Source: a virus
IMG/VR virus record: IMGVR_UViG_3300043427_002463
Location: 1 to 36,377 of that record
DNA length: 36,377 nt
Strand: one strand, 5' to 3'
A model generated the notes under the pieces. The model made no database searches. It was not told the DNA's origin and worked only from the letters and a program-made list of their open reading frames with translations. Numbering within the stretch: the stretch's first letter is position 1; each line of letters begins with the position of its first letter. Positions 29,066-36,370 of the stretch are shown in pieces. A program made the translations under genes and the position numbers.

Positions 29066-30884
29066 CTATGTCTTCTAGCTTACCCCAAGACTCACCGATA
29101 GCAACTGATGTACTCATCGCAAGACCGTTTTTAGGGGTATAGACCTTCTCCATAAGCTCCCGGATCTGGGGTATCAAGTGCAACTCAGATTCAGGCATTT
29201 CGAGAAGCACCTCGTCATGAATCGACAGTACCAGTTTTGACTGGTAAGGGGCCAGGAAGTCATGAATCGAGATCAACGCTCTTCGCATGATCTCTGACCC
29301 GGAGGATTGAATGATGTAGTTCGGTCCCTTGTAAGCGAAGTTCCCCCTACGCTTCTCCCCGTCCTTCTCGAACTCGATCTCTGGGAAGTGCAGAATACGC
29401 CCCGCAAAGTTGAAAATATACCCTCTGGAGTCGATCTTCTTCTTAATCCCTGAAATCAAGCCCTTCACCGCAGACAGCTTAGAGAAGTATAAGTCTTTAA
29501 GCACTTGCGCCCGATGCTCTGAAATCTTGAGCATAACCGCAATTTTTGGGGCGGCGGCTCCGTACAAAAGCGCAAAGTTCAGCACCTTAGCCGAGTACCG
29601 ATCTACCCCCATCATCTTGGCGGTAGCCGAGTGAACGTCTACTCCTTCGTTGATTTGTCGGATGAGTTCTCGTTCTCCGGCGTAATCAGCCGTAAGCCTG
29701 TATTCTTGCGCTTGGTAGTCGATTGAAACATAAACGAAACCCCGACGAGCCTTAAAACTATCTCGAACTCTAAATTCCCCTTCGTCTTCGCTGTTGAGAG
29801 TTTGAAGTGCAGGATCGGTGATAGAGAATCGGAAAGTGTCAGCGGCAGTCTGCCGGATATTAGGTCTGACAACTCCTTCTTTATCTCCGTAATAGGTAAA
29901 ACTATTGTAGTAGGTGTTGAGTCTTTTGTAGGCATCTCGATATTCTCCAATTACTTGCGCGGCGGGGTGGGTGATTGATTGAAGAACTGCATCCGTAAAA
30001 CTTGCATTTCCCTTTGATGTAACCCCTCCCATAATTCCATTTGACCGGAAGACTTCTGCGAGATGCTTATTGCTGTCAATAAGCTCTCTGCCAGTAAGTT
30101 CGAAGAACTTCTTCTTCGCGTCCGAGATCCTTTGCTCTTCCCTTTGCTTCGCTTTTTCAATGTGTTCATAGTCTAGTTGCATCCCCCTTTTTTCAATGTC
30201 GAACAACACTTTAGTCAGTTTGCACTCGTCTTCAATCAAATTCGAGAACGGGCCTGGATACCCTACGATCTTCGAATACTTCTCAGTAAGTTCTTGTACC
30301 TTTGCCTGTTGAAGCTCCCCGATCTGGTAGGTCAACCGGGCATCCTGCATGGCATACTTAGAGATGATCGAGAAAGGTACTCGGTCGAATCGGGGGTTTT
30401 TCTTGATGCTTTTTTTGCCCTCGATAGTCTCCCGCTCAAACAAGTCGTTTTCCTTGATGTAGTCCATCAAGTCCCCGTCCTTGCCCTCAAGCCCCATGCG
30501 CTTTGCGACGCTATCCAAGCTGTAAGATAAGTGACGGTTATAGATGCACTTATCCACTACCAGAACATCCCAAGGGGTGAAGTCTTCCCCCCAGGTATCA
30601 TCTGAGAGAAAGTGCATATCGAACTTTGCGTTAGCGAAGTAAATGAGCTTTCCTTTCACGGCCTCGTAGATCGTACTTTTGCGGTGAAAGTCCAAGACCG
30701 GGGAGCCATCAGAGTACAGATTGAAGTTGAAGTAATACTCTTCTTTATCTGTACCTATGATGATGGCGAACGCTCGGTCCCCGTGATACCGCCTAAGTCC
30801 GGTCGTCTCGGTATCTAGGCTGATTCGGGGGGCTTGTTTAATTTCTTCAATAGTCCTGTTGAAATTGTCAGTAGTAACGATCAT
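28929..30884 (-). CDS. DNA polymerase, family A, with 3'-5' exonuclease
   Basis: This 651-residue replicative polymerase has an N-terminal proofreading domain with DTETTG (24-29), ANAKFD (84-89) and YAMQDARLT (177-185). The polymerase motifs are A, SIDYQAQEYR (387-396, D389 and E394); B, RYSAKVLNFALLYG (429-442); and C, SIHDEVL (554-560). Motif A differs from the common DYSQIELR. F437 sits at the nucleotide-selection position, as in E. coli Pol I rather than T7. The last 45 residues after GESWGKLED overlap the nuclease gene and look non-conserved. The start overlaps the exonuclease stop (ATGA). Confidence 0.95.
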   Translation of the reverse strand: MIVTTDNFNRTIEEIKQAPRISLDTETTGLRRYHGDRAFAIIIGTDKEEYYFNFNLYSDGSPVLDFHRKSTIYEAVKGKLIYFANAKFDMHFLSDDTWGEDFTPWDVLVVDKCIYNRHLSYSLDSVAKRMGLEGKDGDLMDYIKENDLFERETIEGKKSIKKNPRFDRVPFSIISKYAMQDARLTYQIGELQQAKVQELTEKYSKIVGYPGPFSNLIEDECKLTKVLFDIEKRGMQLDYEHIEKAKQREEQRISDAKKKFFELTGRELIDSNKHLAEVFRSNGIMGGVTSKGNASFTDAVLQSITHPAAQVIGEYRDAYKRLNTYYNSFTYYGDKEGVVRPNIRQTAADTFRFSITDPALQTLNSEDEGEFRVRDSFKARRGFVYVSIDYQAQEYRLTADYAGERELIRQINEGVDVHSATAKMMGVDRYSAKVLNFALLYGAAAPKIAVMLKISEHRAQVLKDLYFSKLSAVKGLISGIKKKIDSRGYIFNFAGRILHFPEIEFEKDGEKRRGNFAYKGPNYIIQSSGSEIMRRALISIHDFLAPYQSKLVLSIHDEVLLEMPESELHLIPQIRELMEKVYTPKNGLAMSTSVAIGESWGKLEDIDEVDLAQRIHVQKESSESASKTFEDSYFHNTASLNPGNPRPSPLS

Positions 30885-31597
30885 GGTCCCTTGTAGTCCT
30901 TGAGAATTGTCGTGGTGAATGGGAATTGCTTCTTATCGAGGTCACACTGTTTGAACAGCTTGACCCACCATTTGTTGCCTCCATCCCAGAGGAATCTCTC
31001 AGACTTAGCCATCTCACGGTTATCGTAGCTGACATTTGCCCGCACCCAAATCTGGGGGCTATTTGCTCGCTCTACAATCGACTCGAAGGGGAATCGAAAG
31101 AAGAGCAGGGCCATGAGGTCCACGTCATGCCTAGCACTATGGGCGGCGGGGTTTACTATTCCAAACTCCGCTCCGAGATAGGTGAGCTTACGGGTGTCGA
31201 TATGCTCGGGCCAGGGTACGTCGAATCGAGTGTCGATCAGCGCGGGTAGTTCGTAATCTGCAAGCTCAAGTCTTTTGCACTCGTTCCGATAGAGCGGGAG
31301 GTCATATTGGAGGAGATTGTGTGCAATAAGATAATCCACATTGCGGAGGTGAGAATGAAGAACATCAAGCGAATACCTAAGCGATTTTCCATAAACTGAA
31401 AGCTGCTCCTTGCTAATACCAGTTATGAGTTGTGCAGTCTCGTTGATCTCGTAATCCCCTTCTGGGAGGATGAGTTCCGAGTAGTGGTACAACTCTTTTT
31501 TTGTTTGTTGATCGTACACCGAGAAAGCGATCTGTGTCACCCTCGCGGTGTTTACATCCTTGTCAGTGGCTTCAAAATCCAGAAAGCAAAGTTTCAT
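30881..31597 (-). CDS. DnaQ-like 3'-5' exonuclease (DEDDh)
   Basis: This 238-residue protein has FLDFEATD (5-12; D7 and E9), HNLLQYDLP (93-101; D99) and AHSARHDVD (152-160; H153 and D158), the four acidic residues and His of the DEDDh exonucleases. It removes nucleotides from 3' ends in proofreading or RNA/DNA turnover. The last third has Trp-rich segments (WDGGNKWWVKLFKQ) of unknown role. It is coupled to the polymerase gene, which already has its own proofreading domain, so it may act on other substrates. The ribosome site GGGGGA is only 11 nt from a strong terminator. Confidence 0.88.
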   Translation of the reverse strand: MKLCFLDFEATDKDVNTARVTQIAFSVYDQQTKKELYHYSELILPEGDYEINETAQLITGISKEQLSVYGKSLRYSLDVLHSHLRNVDYLIAHNLLQYDLPLYRNECKRLELADYELPALIDTRFDVPWPEHIDTRKLTYLGAEFGIVNPAAHSARHDVDLMALLFFRFPFESIVERANSPQIWVRANVSYDNREMAKSERFLWDGGNKWWVKLFKQCDLDKKQFPFTTTILKDYKGP

Positions 31598-31608
31598 TAG
31601 TCCCCCTT

Positions 31609-31647
31609 AAAAATGCCCCCGATCCGCTCCATCTTCGGACCGGGGGC
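31609..31647 (-). terminator. Strong rho-independent terminator after the SSB-like gene
   Basis: On the minus strand GCCCCCGGTCCG pairs with CGGATCGGGGGC over 12 bp (one wobble), with a 9-nt loop, followed by ATTTTT. It lies between the SSB-like stop (31659) and the exonuclease start (31597), with no space for a promoter after it. Exonuclease, polymerase and nuclease must therefore be transcribed by read-through or antitermination. Confidence 0.85.
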
Positions 31648-31658
31648 TTCCAGTATTT

Positions 31659-32387
31659 TTAATACTGCTCCGCTGCGCTGTCCGAGAGGTCTTCACCTGT
31701 TGAGATGGTAGCCCCTTGAGAAAGCATAGCCTGGAGATTTTTAGCCTCAAATGCAGCTTGATTCATAGTCTCGCTGTCGATCTTCACATCACGGTCTGCA
31801 TTTGCGGTGAACACGAACCATTTTCCCTTCTCGTTCTCCACCTGCTTAACACCGATGTCATAGGCCACAGCGTAGGGGGGAATTCCGCGCTGTACCGCGT
31901 TCATCAGTTGAGTCAGCATGGGGCGACCAGCCGAGGAAATATTCCGTGAACCACGGAAACTGAGCATATACTTGGACTTGGTTTCATCGCCTACAACCAT
32001 GACGAAAAAGTTGAAGCATGGGTAGTTGTAGTAAGTAGTACCGTCACGCTCTTCTTCGTAGGGGCGATCCTTGTCAAACGCTTCGATAGCGTGGAACTCT
32101 TTCTTTCCGTTGACTACCTTTTGGACCTGATAGCTTTTCTGAAAGTAGAAAGGAATGACCTTCGCCGGACCCTTCTTGCCCCCGAGAACCTTGTTCTCCA
32201 TGTTCTCTACGATGTCGCCTTGAGCGGCCAGTCCGTCTGCACAGACTTTGCTCATGGCTTGGGCCACATAGATCAGAGGGATCTTGATGTCCTTAGAGGT
32301 TACATTCTCCAGTCCGAAGGAAAGACCTTCTGGAATGGTGTTCGCTACTGCGGTGGTTTCTTTTTTCGTTACTTCGTTTTTTCCCAT
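31659..32387 (-). CDS. Putative single-strand DNA-binding protein
   Basis: This 242-residue protein has a pattern seen in a common phage family placed next to replication genes: GLENVTSKDIKIP (25-37), then GDIVENMENKVLGG, then VIPFYFQKSYQVQK. A mid segment, NFFVMVVGDETKSKYMLSF, and a C-terminal acidic tail (GEDLSDSAAEQY) resemble T7 gp2.5-type proteins, whose tail contacts partners. The function is inferred from position between helicase and polymerase and from this architecture. AAAGGAAAA precedes the ATG. A terminator directly after the gene suggests high expression. Confidence 0.6.
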   Translation of the reverse strand: MGKNEVTKKETTAVANTIPEGLSFGLENVTSKDIKIPLIYVAQAMSKVCADGLAAQGDIVENMENKVLGGKKGPAKVIPFYFQKSYQVQKVVNGKKEFHAIEAFDKDRPYEEERDGTTYYNYPCFNFFVMVVGDETKSKYMLSFRGSRNISSAGRPMLTQLMNAVQRGIPPYAVAYDIGVKQVENEKGKWFVFTANADRDVKIDSETMNQAAFEAKNLQAMLSQGATISTGEDLSDSAAEQY

Positions 32388-32391
32388 GTTC

Positions 32392-32862
32392 TTATTTTCC
32401 TTTTCTCATTGAGACAGTTACTCTTGGCTCGGGACTACCGATGCCTGGTAGTACCTTGCTAGGATCGGCTCCGTCTCCAGCCTCTTCCAACTTAGACTTG
32501 AAAAATCCATTTAGTGTTTGATGGTTCATTGTAAGCATGGACTCCATGCCATTGTCCACCAAGTATTTCCTGAACGAAGCGGCGGCCTCTTCCTCTTTGG
32601 GGAAGCTCACCTGATATTTCGTCACGACACTGATCCTGCCTACCCCTGGGGTTTCATGGTTCAGTCGTCCAGTAGCTTCCAGTACAGACTGGATTTTGGC
32701 TTGCATCGTCTCAAGTTCATCGTGTTTTTGAGATGCCTGATCCTTGAGATCCTCATACTCCACACGAAGCTCGAAGCACTTTTTTACCATGCTATCGAGT
32801 TCTTGAATTGTTGTTTGATCGAGTGGCTTCTCTTCGAAACCGAAATTGAATTCTTCGTTCAT
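32392..32862 (-). CDS. Coiled-coil early protein of unknown function
   Basis: The ATG at 32862 gives 156 residues, two bases after the stop of the small membrane gene (TAATATG), so translation is probably coupled. A longer TTG start at 32889 would overlap that gene. Residues 15-70 are a long coiled coil (LDSMVKKCFELRVEYEDLKD). The second half (SFPKEEEAAASFRKYLVDNG) is a compact mixed domain. Similar proteins often sit beside phage SSB genes and may bind a host nuclease or replication partner, but this is not shown. Confidence 0.75.
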   Translation of the reverse strand: MNEEFNFGFEEKPLDQTTIQELDSMVKKCFELRVEYEDLKDQASQKHDELETMQAKIQSVLEATGRLNHETPGVGRISVVTKYQVSFPKEEEAAASFRKYLVDNGMESMLTMNHQTLNGFFKSKLEEAGDGADPSKVLPGIGSPEPRVTVSMRKGK

Positions 32863-32863
32863 A

Positions 32864-32959
32864 TTATTTTTTAACAAAAAGAATAACAACTAAACCAACT
32901 AACCCATTAACAATGTATAGAGAAAATAGGGTATAAAAGATGATTTTGTCTTTATTCAT
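32864..32959 (-). CDS. 31-residue single-span membrane protein
   Basis: ATG at 32959 is preceded by AAAGGACTAACAA, a good ribosome site. The product has a short charged start (MNKDKIIF), one hydrophobic span (about residues 7-28, with YIVNGLVGLVVILFV) and a KK end. It lies between the helicase and the coiled-coil gene and its stop is one base before the next ATG. A small early membrane protein may alter host membrane functions; no family is recognised. Confidence 0.7.
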   Translation of the reverse strand: MNKDKIIFYTLFSLYIVNGLVGLVVILFVKK

Positions 32960-33002
32960 TTGTTAGTCCTTTCTGTGTTGTCTTGTTCAATTTTTATCGC
33001 AG

Positions 33003-34415
33003 TCAGATCATCTTTGCAAGATGCAAAATGTCCGTCGATAAATCTTTCTTGTCCTGAAGAGCCTTCAGAACCGCAGTATCAATCGTGCCTTCAGCTACAA
33101 GATCAATCCGAGTAATGCTCGTGTGCTTTTCCGATCCACCGCGGTACGCCCTCGCCTCACTCTGAAGATCATGCTCTAGGCTATATCCACGGCTAAAGTA
33201 AACCATGTAGTTCGCTTCGGTCAGGTTTACCCCAGTACCCCCCGCAGCCTGGGATGCAATCATCACCCGGCAAGTAGGCTCTTGCTGAAAGCGGTCGATC
33301 TCCGCTTGCTTATCAGAGATGAGTCCTGTCAGTTCTGCAAACTCAATCTTCAAATCCTTACACGCGTTCCTGACAATCTCGTGATCCTCATGAAAGATGG
33401 ACCACACGATTACTTTGTGGTTAGGGGCTAGGTCTTCAAGAAGATCCTTCAGTGCTTTGGCTCGGGGGTTTACCTCGAAGCGGTGGATCTCACCGTTGTC
33501 TAGCTTCAGGAATCCCGACAGGATTTGTTGCATCCGGAGAGCCTTGGTGATCGCAAGCTGTGCAATCGAAACCCCGTTCTCGCACACAGCAAGAAACTCT
33601 TTTTTCATATCGACATACGCGCGCTTCTGCTCCGCAGAGAGGTCCACGGGAACGGTAACGCGCACGAGCGGCGGCAAATCGAGACACTCATCCTTCGAGG
33701 CATGGATGCTGATTTCGCTGATTTTGGTCTTTAGGATGTCCCGACTAGAAGGCTTCACTACCCACTTCGGAAAGTGCGCGTGTTTTGGCATATAGCGGTT
33801 CTTGTCTTCGAAGTATTGCGCTCTGAACTGGAAGAAGTTCTTTCCGAGACGCTTGCCCCCATCAAGAATTCGGTACTGTGCAAACAGATCCATCTCGTTG
33901 TTTAGCACCGGAGTCCCGGTCAGAATCATCCGATAGTGGACGGGCAAGTTGTTCATGGCATCGCTAATCGCGGTCAGTGCCTTGGTCCTCTGGGCCGTAA
34001 CGCCTTTGACCCGGTGGGCTTCATCAAGGATCAGGAATTCAGGCGGGGCATAGGTGAAGATTTCCTTCATCTTTGCGTTCGCAAATCCTTCGTAGTTTGT
34101 GATGAAGATGCTATCTTTCGGAAGAACCTTAATCATCTTCACTCGCTCAACCACAGATCCGTCCAGGACAAATACCTTATCAAGCGGGATCTTTGTGTAC
34201 TTGGCAATCTCCGCTCTCCAGTTGTAGAGAACGGCTGCGGGACCGATGATGAGGGTACGCAGGATCTTCTTGTTCTCGTTCATCCTGGCCCGGAGGATTT
34301 CAAGGGCGGTTCGAGTCTTCCCGGTTCCCATCTCAAAAAGAAGGGCGCAGTCAGGGGTGTTTTTACCTAGCTCGATTCCCTCAAGCTGATGTTTCCAAAG
34401 CGGTGGTAGTTCCAT
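33003..34415 (-). CDS. SNF2-type superfamily 2 helicase
   Basis: This 470-residue ATPase has all main SF2 motifs: I, EMGTGKT (28-34); II, DEAH (131-134); III, LTGTP (165-169); V, GGTGVNL (392-398); and VI, QSEARAYRGG (418-427) with the Arg finger. The Lys/Arg-rich part between the domains is short compared with chromatin remodellers. Phage SNF2-like proteins are proposed to assist replication or recombination and to displace bound proteins. No DnaB-type helicase is seen here. AGAGGA precedes the ATG. An inverted repeat of 8-bp arms lies just upstream. Confidence 0.9.
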   Translation of the reverse strand: MELPPLWKHQLEGIELGKNTPDCALLFEMGTGKTRTALEILRARMNENKKILRTLIIGPAAVLYNWRAEIAKYTKIPLDKVFVLDGSVVERVKMIKVLPKDSIFITNYEGFANAKMKEIFTYAPPEFLILDEAHRVKGVTAQRTKALTAISDAMNNLPVHYRMILTGTPVLNNEMDLFAQYRILDGGKRLGKNFFQFRAQYFEDKNRYMPKHAHFPKWVVKPSSRDILKTKISEISIHASKDECLDLPPLVRVTVPVDLSAEQKRAYVDMKKEFLAVCENGVSIAQLAITKALRMQQILSGFLKLDNGEIHRFEVNPRAKALKDLLEDLAPNHKVIVWSIFHEDHEIVRNACKDLKIEFAELTGLISDKQAEIDRFQQEPTCRVMIASQAAGGTGVNLTEANYMVYFSRGYSLEHDLQSEARAYRGGSEKHTSITRIDLVAEGTIDTAVLKALQDKKDLSTDILHLAKMI

Positions 34416-34430
34416 GTAGTCCTCTAAATT

Positions 34431-34462
34431 CCCCCCGGCTTTCAGGGATGATAACCGGGGGG
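34431..34462 (-). terminator. GC-rich hairpin before the helicase gene
   Basis: CCCCCCGG and CCGGGGGG form perfect 8-bp arms with a 16-nt loop. The tail on the minus strand is AATTTAG, too poor in T for a strong terminator. It lies between the lysine-rich microprotein and the helicase, and may lower read-through or protect the upstream mRNA. Confidence 0.55.
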
Positions 34463-34471
34463 CTTATTAAA

Positions 34472-34528
34472 TTATTTCTTCGCGGTTTTTTTCTTGCTGA
34501 TCTTTTTAGCTGTTTTTTTCTTAGCCAT
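34472..34528 (-). CDS. 18-residue lysine-rich peptide
   Basis: The frame encodes MAKKKTAKKISKKKTAKK, two near copies of a Lys/Ala/Thr unit much like a histone H1 or bacterial Hc1-type tail. Its ribosome site, AAGGAGG, is a perfect Shine-Dalgarno at good spacing, so translation should be efficient. It would bind nucleic acids or acidic proteins by charge. The upstream gene ends 13 nt before it, and a hairpin follows. It is too short to have been found by usual gene length cut-offs. Confidence 0.7.
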   Translation of the reverse strand: MAKKKTAKKISKKKTAKK

Positions 34529-34541
34529 GATTGTGTCCTCC

Positions 34542-34721
34542 TTACTTCTTGAATTTCGCCTTAGCGATCTTTTTCAAATCCTCTAGTGTTTTGGGCTTCT
34601 TTCGCTCCGGGATGTTCTTCGGAGTCTCGGAGTTCCACTCGTCAAAAGTCTTCTGGGAGATTTCCCCCTTCTTGACCATAGCGGCGAACTTGCGTCTTTG
34701 TGCATCACTTTTGAATGGCAT
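34542..34721 (-). CDS. Small basic protein with MPFKS...QRRKF start
   Basis: This 59-residue protein begins MPFKSDAQRRKFAAMVKKGE, resembling small phage and bacterial proteins of unknown function with the same N-terminal signature. It then has FDEWNSETPKNIPERKKP and a Lys-rich helical end. GGGGGGATT precedes the ATG. Strong positive charge and small size suggest a nucleic acid-binding helper. It is directly upstream of the lysine-rich peptide. Confidence 0.75.
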   Translation of the reverse strand: MPFKSDAQRRKFAAMVKKGEISQKTFDEWNSETPKNIPERKKPKTLEDLKKIAKAKFKK

Positions 34722-34748
34722 AATCCCCCCAAGGAAACGGAACTCGTT

Positions 34749-35189
34749 CTACAAACAAAATAGCTCCCCGGCTAATTTGACGTACTTACCAACTTTAGTT
34801 GGTAACGACTTCGCTTTCTGTTCGCATGGGAATCCCATCATTTTCATCATCTCAGAAGCAAAGTAAGAAGCCTTTTCTGGGGTACTCATTTTGTCGTACC
34901 GATGCTTGTACGTGACCAGAATTTTGTTGTCAATATCAGTGATGCCTACTGCACTACCAAGTCTTTTTAAGAGAGGTCTTTCAACCACTTCCCAGGAAAA
35001 TCTATGCTCTTTGTTTAGAAAAAACTTCTGATAAAGTTGTTGTTGGGTACTGCCCTCAAACCGCCCGAGATCGGTAAAGTTTGATTTCAAAAACCAACCC
35101 ATGAAGTCGTTAGAGTTCATCACGGACTCTGCAAGACTGACCGCCTTAAACTGGTCTTGGTCTAACTTTGAATTAGAAAGAAATTTCAT
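34749..35189 (-). CDS. Hypothetical early protein
   Basis: This 146-residue soluble protein is mainly helical, with aromatic clusters (FMGWFLKSNFTDLGRFEG and NKEHRFSWEVVERP). The start has AGAAAGAT, a weak ribosome site. It lies 25 nt downstream of the metalloprotease candidate and 27 nt before the small basic gene. No motif is recognised. Confidence 0.75.
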   Translation of the reverse strand: MKFLSNSKLDQDQFKAVSLAESVMNSNDFMGWFLKSNFTDLGRFEGSTQQQLYQKFFLNKEHRFSWEVVERPLLKRLGSAVGITDIDNKILVTYKHRYDKMSTPEKASYFASEMMKMMGFPCEQKAKSLPTKVGKYVKLAGELFCL

Positions 35190-35214
35190 ATCTTTCTAGT
35201 CTCACGGATCAAAG

Positions 35215-35799
35215 TCAGATGCAACACCCGCCGTTACGATAGTCCTCATCAAGCGAGTCGAAGGCATGGTTAATCTGGTACGGGGGACTGTAATAGTTGT
35301 GGTCGTTGTTGTCGTTACCCCGGTGCATGAGTCCCTTAGCGTGTGCAATCTCGTGCGCCATGATCGAGGCTTCAGAACAGAAGCTCTGGTTGTAAGCCGC
35401 GAGCGCATTTCGGTTGATATGCACCACTGGCTGCCCCGCTACCTCGTACCCTTGCAGTCCGTAGATGAAGTGGTAAAAGTAGGACACCATAATGACCTGC
35501 TCGGTCCGCATCTTGAGAAGTACGTCGATCGGATCGTCGCCCCTAAGTTCGGTCCACTTCCGGCCTTTTGCCAGTAGGAACTTTGCAAAGCAGTCGGAGT
35601 TGAGAGTAGCGTTTAGCTTTCTCTCAAGCTCCGGTAGCTTCATCCGCTCCGAGTCGTTGCAAGTCTCGTTGCAGACAAGAGTAATCGTGCGCTTTGGTTC
35701 GGGGGGTTTGGGCGGCGAGGGCGGTCCGTAGACGCGCTCAACCGGACTATGTTTTATGACGCAACCCATTAAAAACAATGCCAGGAGAAAACCCCTCAT
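35215..35799 (-). CDS. Lipoprotein zinc metalloprotease candidate
   Basis: This 194-residue protein has a lipoprotein signal with lipobox LMGC (lipidated Cys13) and a Pro-rich segment (YGPPSPPKPPEP, 24-35) that could span the periplasm. The motif HEIAHAKGLMH (149-159) fits HExxHxxGxxH of metzincin-type zinc proteases: H149, H153 and H159 as ligands, E150 as the base. A Met-turn is not evident. Several Cys residues (43, 47, 70, 141, 191, 192) could form disulphides outside the cytoplasm. Its role may be envelope protein cleavage or resistance to superinfection. The start codon lies in an inverted repeat with a weak ribosome site. Confidence 0.75.
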   Translation of the reverse strand: MRGFLLALFLMGCVIKHSPVERVYGPPSPPKPPEPKRTITLVCNETCNDSERMKLPELERKLNATLNSDCFAKFLLAKGRKWTELRGDDPIDVLLKMRTEQVIMVSYFYHFIYGLQGYEVAGQPVVHINRNALAAYNQSFCSEASIMAHEIAHAKGLMHRGNDNNDHNYYSPPYQINHAFDSLDEDYRNGGCCI

Positions 35800-35826
35800 G
35801 TATTAAGCATGAGGTAAATTTTACCT
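35795..35826. promoter_or_regulatory. Two inverted repeats at the metalloprotease start
   Basis: CTCATG/CATGAG (35795-35813) has a 7-nt loop and its left arm contains the start codon of the protease gene. Immediately upstream, AGGTAAATTTTACCT (35812-35826) is a perfect 7-bp-arm palindrome around one base. The first could hide the start codon in mRNA; the second looks like a repressor site. Both are inferred from the sequence alone. Confidence 0.5.
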
Positions 35827-35834
35827 ACCTGCAA

Positions 35835-35960
35835 TTATTTTCCTCGCATGACAAAACGAAGGGCATCAAAAATCGCCATTCCCAGTAGTGCCCCAAAAGC
35901 AAGGGCGGTTCCGAGGCAAAAGAAAACTCCTAACAAAAAGCTAAAGTCTTTGAATTCCAT
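35835..35960 (-). CDS. 41-residue membrane protein
   Basis: The start at 35960 is chosen for its GGAAGGAAAA ribosome site; a longer frame to 36092 runs across the next gene. The product begins MEFKDFSF, has one span (about residues 7-30, FLLGVFFCLGTALAFGALLG) and ends with Arg/Lys (RFVMRGK), predicting an inside C-terminus. No family is recognised. The AP2-like gene overlaps its start region by 20 nt. Confidence 0.65.
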   Translation of the reverse strand: MEFKDFSFLLGVFFCLGTALAFGALLGMAIFDALRFVMRGK

Positions 35961-36126
35961 GTTTTTCCTTCCATTTCTTATAGGCTTCAACGGCCTCTTC
36001 TCGGGTCTTGAAACAGCCAATATACCGACGCTCTTTGTTGAGCGTGGTCCTGACAATGTAACGATAAAGTTGCCCCTTTCGGTACACCTCAAAAATGCAC
36101 TCTTCCTTGTAGGGCTTCCTATTCAT
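35941..36126 (-). CDS. Small AP2-like DNA-binding protein
   Basis: ATG at 36126 (61 residues) has AAGGGTGA about 6 nt upstream; an alternative GTG lies at 36135. The end part (RYIGCFKTREEAVEAYKKW) matches the AP2/ERF-type pattern: the Gly-x-Phe strand, T.EEA and then AY on the helix. This domain is found in many phage proteins and in HNH endonucleases. The N-terminal strands (FEVYRKGQLYRYIVR) complete a three-strand sheet. No nuclease motif is present, so a stand-alone DNA-binding regulator is likely. Confidence 0.75.
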   Translation of the reverse strand: MNRKPYKEECIFEVYRKGQLYRYIVRTTLNKERRYIGCFKTREEAVEAYKKWKEKHGIQRL

Positions 36127-36370
36127 CGAATTCACCCTTCCCGATGGTCTCGCTAATGATGTCTGGTCCGTAGCCTAAAGAAACCAACTCGGACCGGATT
36201 CCGGCATAGTTCGGAGCTTTGGCGTAACAGCACTTACCGCTCACCTTGAGTTGCTCCTTCAGAAGACGTTGAAGCGTCTCTACTCGGTTCTCAAGATGGT
36301 TCAACTCCTCGACTGCTTCCATCGCCATCTCGGGGTCCATGCGATTCAAGAGTCGTCTCAACTCACTCAT
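36119..36370 (-). CDS. Hypothetical coiled-coil protein at the window edge
   Basis: This 83-residue protein starts at ATG 36370, only seven bases from the end of the window, so its ribosome site cannot be fully judged. Residues 10-45 form an acidic coiled coil (EAVEELNHLENRVETLQRLL). A segment GKCCYAKAPNYAG with two adjacent Cys residues follows, then a short helical end. The stop overlaps the next start. No family is recognised. Confidence 0.7.
   Translation of the reverse strand: MSELRRLLNRMDPEMAMEAVEELNHLENRVETLQRLLKEQLKVSGKCCYAKAPNYAGIRSELVSLGYGPDIISETIGKGEFDE

Noticed and set aside
32863-32889. TTG-start extension of the coiled-coil early gene
   Set aside because: It runs across the end of the small membrane gene; ATG 32862 is coupled to that stop.
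35941-36126. Integrase or homing endonuclease because of the AP2-like domain
   Set aside because: There is no catalytic Tyr recombinase or HNH motif in this 61-residue protein or next to it.
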